5,013 nucleotides of DNA from Alphaproteobacteria bacterium (lineage in GTDB: Bacteria; Pseudomonadota; Alphaproteobacteria; UBA9219), in contig JAQUUS010000143.1 in the NCBI GenBank assembly GCA_028693775.1, positions 1 through 5,013 of the forward strand, given 5' to 3'. A program made the position numbers and the translations under genes. A model generated the notes under the pieces. That model searched no databases. It was given only the letters and a program-made list of their open reading frames with translations, and was not told the DNA's origin. Shown here piece by piece: positions 1-5,013 of the stretch (positions are counted from its first letter, which is position 1; every line of letters starts with the position of its first letter).

Positions 1-863
1 CCGATTACATCGTAGTTTCTGCGTGCGCAGGTGGGGCAGGAAATGATCGTGACGCCGCGATTGCGAATGCCTAAGGATTTGAGAATTTCGTATCCGACGC
101 GAACTTCCTCGTCCACGCCTGCCGAAAGGGAAACGCGCAAGGTGTCGCCGATGCCTTCGGCCAGCAAAAGCCCGAGGCCGATGGAGCTTTTAACGGTCCC
201 GGTCCGCAATCCGCCCGCTTCGGTCACGCCGAGATGCAAAGGATGATCGCACGCGGCGGCCAGCGCCCTGTAGGCAGCGACAGTAAGCGCGACGTCGGAA
301 GATTTGACGCTGATCTTGAATTCCCTGAAATCGTTGTCCTCAAGCATTTTCGCGTGGGTCAACGCGCTCTCGACCATGGCCTCGGGGCAGGGTTCGCCGT
401 ATTTTTCCAGAAGGTTCTGTTCCAAAGAGCCCGCATTGACGCCGATGCGCATGGCGCACCCATGATCCTTTGCGGCCTTGATAACTTCGCGCACGCGCTC
501 GTCCGAGCCGATATTGCCGGGATTGATGCGCAAGCAGGCGGCGCCCGCCTCTGCGGCCTCGATGGCGCGCTTGTAGTGAAAATGAATGTCTGCAACGACC
601 GGAACGCCTGCCTCGCGAACGATGGTCTTCAAGGCGGCGGTCGAGTCTTCGTCCGGGCAGGAGCAGCGAACGATATCGGCCCCGGCGCCGACCATGAGGC
701 GGATCTGCTCAAGCGTGGCATCGACGTTGCTGGTCAGGGAGTTGGTCATGGACTGAACGCTGATCGGCGCATCTCCGCCCACGAGAACGTTGCCGACCTT
801 GATCTGGCGGCTTTTGCGGCGCTTGATTTGCCGCCACGGACGAAGGGTCTGCGCTTCTGACAT
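1..863 (-). CDS. ispG: 4-hydroxy-3-methylbut-2-en-1-yl diphosphate synthase, 3' end cut by the left edge
   Basis: IspG (GcpE) converts 2-C-methyl-D-erythritol 2,4-cyclodiphosphate to HMBPP, the penultimate step of the MEP isoprenoid pathway, in the cytosol with a [4Fe-4S] cluster. Reading the complement from the ATG at 863-861 gives 287 codons before the edge; bacterial IspG of this type usually runs to about 370 residues, so roughly 80 are missing. Visible family signatures are VGG-APISVQSMTN (about 28-41), ADIHFHYKRA (91-100), LRINPGNIGS (111-120), MRIGVNAGSLE (138-148), LGVTEAGG (211-218) and ISCPTCARR (274-282). C276 and C279 match the first two cluster cysteines (E. coli C270 and C273); the third cysteine and the cluster-binding glutamate lie beyond the edge. 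The start is set by an SD at 870-874 and by family length. The gene follows rodZ, as in many proteobacteria, after 207 bp that hold a candidate promoter of its own. Identification is very secure. Confidence 0.97.
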   Translation of the reverse strand, partial: MSEAQTLRPWRQIKRRKSRQIKVGNVLVGGDAPISVQSMTNSLTSNVDATLEQIRLMVGAGADIVRCSCPDEDSTAALKTIVREAGVPVVADIHFHYKRAIEAAEAGAACLRINPGNIGSDERVREVIKAAKDHGCAMRIGVNAGSLEQNLLEKYGEPCPEAMVESALTHAKMLEDNDFREFKISVKSSDVALTVAAYRALAAACDHPLHLGVTEAGGLRTGTVKSSIGLGLLLAEGIGDTLRVSLSAGVDEEVRVGYEILKSLGIRNRGVTIISCPTCARRNYDVI

Positions 864-869
864 AAAGGA

Positions 870-874
870 CTCCC
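870..874 (-). promoter_or_regulatory. Shine-Dalgarno of ispG (GGGAG)
   Basis: On the minus strand GGGAG lies 6 nt before the ATG at 863. It supports this start over later in-frame codons. Confidence 0.6.
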
Positions 875-889
875 GTAACTTCGTGAAAA

Positions 890-934
890 CGCGCCAAAGC
901 CTGCTGCAAAAGCAATCGGTTAAGGGCTGGCGCG
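890..934 (-). promoter_or_regulatory. GC-rich stem-loop with short U run in the ispG leader (attenuator, terminator or 5' stabilising hairpin)
   Basis: On the minus strand CGCGCC (934-929) pairs with GGCGCG (895-890). A second helix, GCC (927-925) with GGC (901-899), follows across an asymmetric internal loop. A small inner hairpin, TGCT with AGCA, fits in the apical part (914-902). The lower stem runs directly into TTTT. The element could be a weak intrinsic terminator for rodZ transcripts, an attenuator of ispG, or, if the promoter at 942-970 is used, a hairpin at the very 5' end of the ispG mRNA. The pairing is seen directly; the role is inference, and the large apical region and short U run argue against a strong terminator. 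Confidence 0.35.
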
Positions 935-941
935 CAAGCGG

Positions 942-970
942 ACTATAATCGCAATTGCCTGATTATCCAA
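942..970 (-). promoter_or_regulatory. Candidate sigma70-type promoter of ispG
   Basis: On the minus strand TTGGAT (970-965) and TATAGT (947-942) are separated by 17 bp. The -10 box matches the consensus in 5 of 6 positions, the -35 box in only 3 of 6. Transcription would begin near 935, giving a leader of about 72 nt. It is the best match found in the rodZ-ispG gap, and would allow ispG expression independent of rodZ. Confidence 0.35.
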
Positions 971-1070
971 GAAGTTTACGGTATCTTTGCGTCGTTGCCG
1001 ACGGATCGCTGCCGCGAGGATGGAATCCAAGGACTTAAAAGGCTTAACCGGAAGGCCCCTGTCCCGTCCG

Positions 1071-2447
1071 TCAGCGGTTTTCCGCGTTCGAAGGCTCTTC
1101 CAGCGACTTGGGATCGAGGGAAATATTGCGTACGACGCGCGGTTCGCCCGTTGCAACCTTGGGCATTTCCTTGCCGTCCACGGAAACGGACAAAGCCGCG
1201 CCGTTCCCGGTCGTCATCGACAAGCCCTTTGTATTGGGAACCGTATAAGCCTCGCCGGGCTTGAGCACGCGATCGACGATGGTCTTCCCCGATTTGTCGA
1301 TAATCATGATCCAGCTGTTTTGAGTGGTCCTGATAACAACGCGAGGCTTGCTCTCCGCTTTTTTCTCAATCTTGGCTTCTTTCTCGTCCTTTTTCTCGGC
1401 CTTTGCTTCCTTGGTGTCCGCCTTTTTGGGAGTTTCTTCTTCCTTGGGCTTGACCGAAGAGTTGGAGAAAACGTTTTTCGAAACGGAGATAGGAGTCTGA
1501 GCGGTCACAACAATGCCGGGCGAAGCGGGCGGAATGCCCGAAGGAACGGTTTGAGAGGATTGCTCTGGTTCCGGTGAAGGCTGAGGCGCGGGCAGGGGCG
1601 TCTCCGGCTCCGGGGCGGCGGGCACGGGCGTAAGCGCGAGCGGCTCGACCGGGGTTTCCTGCGCGGCCGGCGCGGGAGCCTGAACGGGAGCGGTCAAACC
1701 TGCTGCAGCAGGATTGGGAACGGATTGGAGAACGGTGGGCAAGGAGGGCTGCGTGCGAACCTCGGCCCGATCCGAAGAGGAGATTGCATACCACAAAGCG
1801 TAGATGAGGATGAGAACGATCGTTGCCCCGGCCATAACAAGGGCCGAAGGCGTCCGTCCTTCCGAAACGGGCGTTGGCATGGACAGAACGGGTTTTTTGC
1901 GGCGTCCGGCCATTTCGTAGCGATAGCGGTCGACAGCGGCCTTGCCGTCGATGCCCAGACAGGTGGCATAGGTGCGAAGGAACCCGATGACATAAGCGTC
2001 CGCCGGGAATTCTTCGAAGCGGCTGTTTTCGAGAGCGATGAGAAAGGAGGGTTTGATGCGAAGATATTCGGCGATCAAATACAAATCGTCGCCTCTGTCG
2101 AGCCTTGCCTCGCGCAAGATGGCGCCGATAGACATATGTCCCGAAGGGGCGGTTCTCGAAGCCTTGGCCTCGGCCTGGCGCTCCGAAGGCTCACGGGGGG
2201 CAGCCCTTGGCTCGGAAACGACGACGCGAATTTCCTGTTCCTCTTCGCGGTCCCGGTAGGAAAAGGAGTTTTGATCCTGTTGTCTGTTGTCTTCGTTATA
2301 ATCCATTGTCGGTTCGGCCATAGGCATCTGTTCGGGTTCTTCGGGCCTTTCGGTTTTAGGAATGGCGAGAACGTACTCGGACTCGGAGTCGTCCGTCCCA
2401 TCCGTATGCAAAATAGGCTTTTGTTTTTTGCGCCTGCTTCTTGACAT
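1071..2447 (-). CDS. rodZ: RodZ-like cell-shape protein: HTH, one membrane segment, periplasmic DUF4115 domain
   Basis: RodZ couples the MreB cytoskeleton to the wall-elongation machinery at the inner membrane. In this 458-residue product, residues 1-104 are a charged, low-complexity extension. Residues 105-180 form the Cro/HTH_25 domain (SIGAILREAR at 106-115; AYVIGFLRTYA at 151-161). Y152 and F156 align with E. coli F60 and Y64, which contact MreB. A basic stretch GRRKK (181-185) precedes a membrane helix at about 202-223, giving an N-in topology. Next come a Pro/Ala-rich periplasmic linker (about 232-310) and a Lys/Glu-rich stretch (334-367). The C-terminal domain (about 369-445) contains NSWIMIIDKSGK and LKPGEAYTVP and fits DUF4115. 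The ATG at 2447 is the only start after the upstream in-frame stop at 2459-2457, but it has no convincing SD; M105 (2135) would begin exactly at the HTH domain. Being directly upstream of ispG, as in E. coli, supports the call. Confidence 0.9.
   Translation of the reverse strand: MSRSRRKKQKPILHTDGTDDSESEYVLAIPKTERPEEPEQMPMAEPTMDYNEDNRQQDQNSFSYRDREEEQEIRVVVSEPRAAPREPSERQAEAKASRTAPSGHMSIGAILREARLDRGDDLYLIAEYLRIKPSFLIALENSRFEEFPADAYVIGFLRTYATCLGIDGKAAVDRYRYEMAGRRKKPVLSMPTPVSEGRTPSALVMAGATIVLILIYALWYAISSSDRAEVRTQPSLPTVLQSVPNPAAAGLTAPVQAPAPAAQETPVEPLALTPVPAAPEPETPLPAPQPSPEPEQSSQTVPSGIPPASPGIVVTAQTPISVSKNVFSNSSVKPKEEETPKKADTKEAKAEKKDEKEAKIEKKAESKPRVVIRTTQNSWIMIIDKSGKTIVDRVLKPGEAYTVPNTKGLSMTTGNGAALSVSVDGKEMPKVATGEPRVVRNISLDPKSLEEPSNAENR
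1353..1412 (-). repeat. Two tandem 30-bp units encoding a Lys/Glu-rich decapeptide in RodZ
   Basis: Codons 346-355 and 356-365 of rodZ encode KEAKAEKKDE and KEAKIEKKAE, identical in 8 of 10 residues and similar at the DNA level. The repeat lies in the periplasmic linker just before the C-terminal domain. It looks like an internal duplication that lengthened a charged linker. Confidence 0.6.
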
Positions 2448-2471
2448 GCCGGGACATTAAAAGAAGTGGCC

Positions 2472-2524
2472 TCAAAAGGCAAACAAAAGGCTTTTTATCA
2501 TTGGAAATAAACCAAAAAACGCAT
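2472..2524 (-). promoter_or_regulatory. Two overlapping micro-ORFs in the rodZ leader, the first with a consensus Shine-Dalgarno
   Basis: On the minus strand GGAGG (2536-2532) lies 7 nt before an ATG at 2524 that opens an 8-codon ORF (MRFLVYFQ) ending in TGA at 2500-2498. A second ATG (2501-2499) overlaps that stop as ATGA and opens a 9-codon ORF (MIKSLLFAF) ending at 2472, 24 nt before the rodZ start. rodZ itself has no good SD, so these could form a translated leader that controls its expression. Stops, overlap and SD are seen directly; that they are translated is inference. A chance G-rich stretch (seven C on the plus strand, 2527-2533) could mimic the SD. Confidence 0.3.
2473..2491. repeat. 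8-bp direct repeat CAAAAGGC, 11 bp apart, before rodZ
   Basis: On the plus strand CAAAAGGC occurs at 2473-2480 and 2484-2491, separated by AAA. The 11-bp period is about one helical turn, as expected of paired half-sites for a DNA-binding protein. It lies 26-44 bp upstream of the rodZ ATG. With the adjoining GCCT, the first copy can also form a small 4-bp hairpin (2469-2480). Function is unknown. Confidence 0.4.
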
Positions 2525-2640
2525 AGCCCCCCCTCCGAAGAGCGAGCCAGAAACCCGAGGATCGGTATATCGGGCGAATTAGGCGCGAATAAGGCGTCTT
2601 CTCATAGTTGCCGTGACCGAAAGGGGACTGAAAATCAATC

Positions 2641-3657
2641 TCATACGGGGTTTTCTTCGAGCGCCTTTTCAGCCTGTGCGACAAGCTCTGCGAGAATCGC
2701 CGCGACGGGTTGTTCTTTTTTGACCATGCCGACGCTCTGGCCCGCCATGACGGAGCCCATCTCGACATCGCCGTCGATCACGGCGCGGCGCAAGGCCCCG
2801 GCCCAGAAATGCTCGATCTCGAGCTGGGCCTGTTCGCGTGTCAACGCGCCGCTATCGAACCTGGCGATAACCTCGCGTTGTTTCTCGACGAATTTCCTGC
2901 AACCTTCGTTGGCGAGCGCGCGCACGGGAATGACGGGGAACCGTTCGTCGAGCTGGACCGAAGGAACGGCGTCGCGCGCTGCCGCCCGGATATAGGCCTT
3001 TTTAAATTCAGGATGAGCGATGCTTTCCGTGGCGCAAACGAAGCGGGTGCCCAGCTGAACGCCCGACGCGCCCATCTTGAGGCTTGAAGCGATAGCCTCG
3101 CCGCGACCGATGCCGCCTGCCGTGAAAACGGGAACGTTGCGAATTTCGGGCAAAATCTCCTGAGCGAGAACCGAGGTGCAAACGGGCCCGATATGCCCGC
3201 CGGATTCCATGCCCTCGATAATCAGGGCGTCTGCGCCTATGCGCACAAGCTTTTTTCCCAAAGAAGCGGTCGGCGCGAAACAAATGACCTTGGCGCCGCC
3301 GTCCTTGATCTTCTTGACGCTCGGAGCCGGGGGCAACCCTCCGGCCAGAACGATATGCGAAACCTTTTCTTCAAGGCAAACGTCGATCAGCGCGTCGAGC
3401 TGAGGATGCATGGTGATGAGGTTCACGCCGAAATTTTTCGAGGTCAACTCCTTGGTGGCGCGGATTTCGGCCCTCAGCAGCTCCGGGGTCATGGAGCCGC
3501 AAGCCAGTGTACCAAACCCGCCGCTATTCGAAAGAGCCGAGACAAGATGGCGTTCCGAAATCCAGCTCATCGCGCCGCCCATGATGGCGAACTCTGTGCC
3601 CAGAAAATCGCATCCGCGTTGCCACAGGCGCTGAAGGGAAGGGGAAGCGGTTACCAT
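2641..3657 (-). CDS. FMN-dependent TIM-barrel oxidoreductase, nitronate monooxygenase / FabK superfamily
   Basis: The 338-residue product belongs to the 2-nitropropane dioxygenase-like flavoproteins, which include nitronate monooxygenases and enoyl-ACP reductase II (FabK, last step of the fatty-acid elongation cycle). Visible signatures are an N-terminal FAIMGGAMSWIS (23-34), SNSGGFGTLACG (43-54), FGVNLI (76-81), the catalytic-histidine motif EGMESGGHIGP (148-158, H155), FMN phosphate-binding FTAGGIGRGEAI (178-189) and QLGTRF (201-206), and a C-terminal GDVEMGSVMAGQ (296-307). From memory, the GGHIG region, the QLGTRF region and the C-terminal motif resemble FabK closely, but the two activities cannot be separated by eye. 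No signal peptide or membrane segment is seen, so it should be cytosolic. The ATG at 3657 has an AGG 7 nt upstream and overlaps the stop of the preceding small ORF, suggesting translational coupling. It sits downstream of hpnH in what looks like the same operon; a part in lipid or hopanoid metabolism is inference. Confidence 0.88.
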   Translation of the reverse strand: MVTASPSLQRLWQRGCDFLGTEFAIMGGAMSWISERHLVSALSNSGGFGTLACGSMTPELLRAEIRATKELTSKNFGVNLITMHPQLDALIDVCLEEKVSHIVLAGGLPPAPSVKKIKDGGAKVICFAPTASLGKKLVRIGADALIIEGMESGGHIGPVCTSVLAQEILPEIRNVPVFTAGGIGRGEAIASSLKMGASGVQLGTRFVCATESIAHPEFKKAYIRAAARDAVPSVQLDERFPVIPVRALANEGCRKFVEKQREVIARFDSGALTREQAQLEIEHFWAGALRRAVIDGDVEMGSVMAGQSVGMVKKEQPVAAILAELVAQAEKALEENPV

Positions 3658-3827
3658 GAAAAAACCTGTCCGTCGAAGTTAAAGAATAACGAGGTCGAAT
3701 CGAAGCCATGCCCCGAAAGCGCCCGGCGCAGGATGCTGACGCTTTCCCCGGCTGTCAATTCTGCCTTTTTTTTGCCCATTTCAGTCTCCGGCGTGCGGCA
3801 GGCGGCAATAAAGACGGTCTGCATCAT
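3651..3827 (-). CDS. Small ORF (58 codons) of unknown function between hpnH and the flavoprotein gene
   Basis: The complement reads an ATG at 3827-3825 (a second ATG follows directly) to a TAA at 3653-3651. It begins 15 nt after the hpnH stop and ends in ATGGTAA, overlapping the flavoprotein start by 7 nt, so it exactly fills the gap between two secure genes. G or C occupies the third position in 39 of 58 codons, as expected of coding sequence here. The upstream signal is weak (AGAG about 9 nt before the ATG). The product opens MMQTVFIAACRTPETE and ends FFNFDGQVFSW. It has a basic GKKK patch near 18-21, one cysteine (C10), and neither a membrane helix nor an evident signal peptide. I do not recognise the family; the VFIAACRTP stretch faintly recalls the N-terminus of thiolases, but too little is present to claim that. 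The frame is that of hpnH, so stop readthrough would give a C-terminally extended HpnH. Placement makes it a likely gene; its function is open. Confidence 0.55.
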   Translation of the reverse strand: MMQTVFIAACRTPETEMGKKKAELTAGESVSILRRALSGHGFDSTSLFFNFDGQVFSW

Positions 3828-3842
3828 GCCGGAAACTCTGTT

Positions 3843-4991
3843 TTAGCCCTCTGTACCGGTCTTTTGGTCGCGGATCTTCGCAAGAGCGTCCTCGACGTGG
3901 CGGCTAAAAACGAAATCGGCCTTGCGCTGGCGGGAGAAATCGACTTCCGGAGCGAAGGGCCCGTCTGTGCGAATGCCGAAGAGAGCGAGCTTCAGCATCT
4001 TGAAAGGATGGCTAAAAGCATCTTCTGCGGCGGTGGGCTCATAGCCGCAGTGAACCATGCAGTTGGCGCATTTTTCGTAGCGCCCGGTGCCGAACTGGCT
4101 CCAGTCGGTGGAGTCGAGCAGTTCGCGATAGGTCTTCGTATAGCCTTCGCCGATCAGATAGCAGGGCCTCTGCCAGCCGAAGATGCTAAAGCCGGGAATG
4201 CCCCAGGGTGTGCATTCATAAGTCTGGTTGCCCGCGAGGAAATCCATGAACAAAGGCGACTGGCTGAAGCGCCATTTGGGCTTGCCCTTCTTGACGCTTT
4301 CCTTGCCGAGGCGGAAAATTTCGCGAAACATCTTCTTGGTGGATTCGCGGGAAAGGAAGTGCGTCTGATCTGCGGCGCGCTCATAAGCATAGCCGGGAGA
4401 AACGGTAATATCGTCGAGCCCGATCTCCATCATATGATCGAAAAAGGCTGCGACGCGCTCGGGAACGGCATTGTTGAAGAGCGTGCAGTTGATGGTGACG
4501 CGGAATCCCTTCGAGAGCGCGAGCTTGATGGCGGCCTCTGCGCGGTCATAAGCGCCGGGAAGATTGACGGAGCGGTCATGTTCTTCCTTGAGTCCGTCCA
4601 GATGCACCGAGAAATTGAAATAGGGCGAAGGCGTAAACAGCTGGATCTTCTTTTCGAGAATCTGGGCGTTTGTGCAAAGCGTGACGTATTTCTTCCTCGC
4701 GACGAGGGCGGAAACGACTTCGCCGATCTCGCGATGGAGCAGAGGTTCGCCTCCCGGAATGGACACGATGGGTGCGCCGCATTCCTCGACGGCCTTGACG
4801 CATTCTTCGACCGAAAGGCGTTGATTGAGGATTTCTGGCGGATAATCGACTTTTCCGCAGCCGGGGCAGGAGAGGTTGCAGCGGAAGAGGGGTTCGAGCA
4901 TCACGACGAGAGGAAAGCGCTTATTTCCCTTGAGTTTTTGCTTGATAATATAAAGAGCGACATCGAGCTGCTGGCGAACGGGAACGGACAC
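3843..4991 (-). CDS. hpnH: Hopanoid biosynthesis radical SAM protein HpnH (adenosylhopane synthase)
   Basis: HpnH uses S-adenosylmethionine and a [4Fe-4S] cluster to attach a 5'-deoxyadenosyl group to diploptene, giving adenosylhopane, the first step to extended C35 hopanoids. The radical SAM motif is CNLSCPGC (CxxxCxxC; C38, C42, C45 counted from the GTG start), followed by GGEP at 80-83. Family-typical blocks include VMLEPLFRCNL, VSIPGGEPLLH, SVHLDG, TVSPGYAYERA, DFLAGNQTYECTPWG, FGWQRPCYL and KCANCMVHCGYE. The C-terminal cysteines (260, 277, 308, 311, 315) lie in the DUF3463-type region characteristic of HpnH. The 382-residue length fits the family. I chose GTG at 4991-4989 because it yields MSVPVRQQ, resembling the usual MAVP start, with GGG 7 nt upstream. 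A TTG at 5003 would add four residues, and the frame stays open to the right edge, so a start outside the window cannot be excluded. The gene is followed closely by the small ORF and the flavoprotein gene. Confidence 0.95.
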   Translation of the reverse strand: MSVPVRQQLDVALYIIKQKLKGNKRFPLVVMLEPLFRCNLSCPGCGKVDYPPEILNQRLSVEECVKAVEECGAPIVSIPGGEPLLHREIGEVVSALVARKKYVTLCTNAQILEKKIQLFTPSPYFNFSVHLDGLKEEHDRSVNLPGAYDRAEAAIKLALSKGFRVTINCTLFNNAVPERVAAFFDHMMEIGLDDITVSPGYAYERAADQTHFLSRESTKKMFREIFRLGKESVKKGKPKWRFSQSPLFMDFLAGNQTYECTPWGIPGFSIFGWQRPCYLIGEGYTKTYRELLDSTDWSQFGTGRYEKCANCMVHCGYEPTAAEDAFSHPFKMLKLALFGIRTDGPFAPEVDFSRQRKADFVFSRHVEDALAKIRDQKTGTEG

Positions 4992-5013
4992 AGGACTACC
5001 CAAAAATGGTTGA

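Noticed and set aside
234..860. 208-codon plus-strand ORF opposite ispG
   Set aside because: It lies entirely antisense to a securely identified ispG; its protein is low-complexity and matches no family I know. Long antisense frames are common in GC-rich genes.
944..949. Perfect TATAAT on the plus strand
   Set aside because: No matching -35 box lies 16-18 bp upstream and no plus-strand gene follows; the opposite-strand promoter reading is more useful.
990..1003. Perfect 5-bp hairpin CGTCG-GCAA-CGACG (minus strand) in the rodZ-ispG gap
   Set aside because: It has a stable tetraloop but no T run follows it on either strand, so it is not a credible terminator, and a 5-bp stem can occur by chance.
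920..1156. 78-codon minus-strand ORF across the rodZ end and the rodZ-ispG gap
   Set aside because: It overlaps the rodZ 3' end in another frame, covers the candidate ispG promoter, and shows no domain.
1725..2444. 239-codon plus-strand ORF opposite rodZ
   Set aside because: It is antisense to the rodZ HTH and membrane region and shows no recognisable domain.
2571..2600. Imperfect GGCG/GAAT repeats in the gap between the flavoprotein gene and rodZ
   Set aside because: Units are short and irregular in spacing, and neither fold well nor resemble a known operator.
2448..2640. Search for a sigma70 promoter of rodZ
   Set aside because: TATACC, TATGAG and TGATAA could each serve as a -10 box, but none has an acceptable -35 box at 16-18 bp, so no promoter is annotated.
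3193..3846. 217-codon plus-strand ORF spanning the flavoprotein 5' end and the small-ORF region
   Set aside because: It is antisense to two better-supported minus-strand genes and lacks any recognisable motif; the minus-strand frames explain the region.

Overview
The window carries genes on the minus strand only, so transcription runs from right to left. The gene set points to a hopanoid-making alphaproteobacterium of moderately high GC: HpnH (hopanoid side-chain synthesis), a proteobacterial-type IspG, and a RodZ with an HTH domain, one membrane segment and a DUF4115 domain. This assignment is inferred from family resemblance and codon composition; no rRNA or other taxonomic marker is present.

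Layout, in order of transcription. (1) 4991-3843: hpnH, a radical SAM enzyme of hopanoid side-chain synthesis, nearly or fully complete; its start is close to the right edge. (2) 3827-3651: a 58-codon ORF that begins 15 nt after the hpnH stop and ends by overlapping the next start as ATGGTAA. I do not recognise the product. (3) 3657-2641: an FMN-dependent TIM-barrel oxidoreductase of the nitronate monooxygenase / FabK (enoyl-ACP reductase II) superfamily. These three look like one tightly packed operon. (4) 2640-2448: a 193-bp gap with two overlapping micro-ORFs behind the best Shine-Dalgarno in the window, and an 8-bp direct repeat. (5) 2447-1071: rodZ, a bitopic membrane protein linked to MreB and cell shape, with an unusually long charged N-terminal extension. 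(6) 1070-864: a 207-bp gap with a candidate promoter and a GC-rich stem-loop in front of ispG. (7) 863-1: ispG, cut by the left edge.

How the genes fit together. IspG makes HMBPP in the MEP pathway, which supplies the C5 units for squalene and hopanoids; HpnH extends the hopanoid skeleton with a 5'-deoxyadenosyl group. RodZ organises the cell-wall elongation machinery. The rodZ-ispG pair is a known proteobacterial gene order (also in E. coli), so it is ancestral context and not a special cluster. The least explained elements are the small ORF between hpnH and the flavoprotein, and the leader of rodZ. No mobile element, CRISPR array, tRNA or rRNA was seen.
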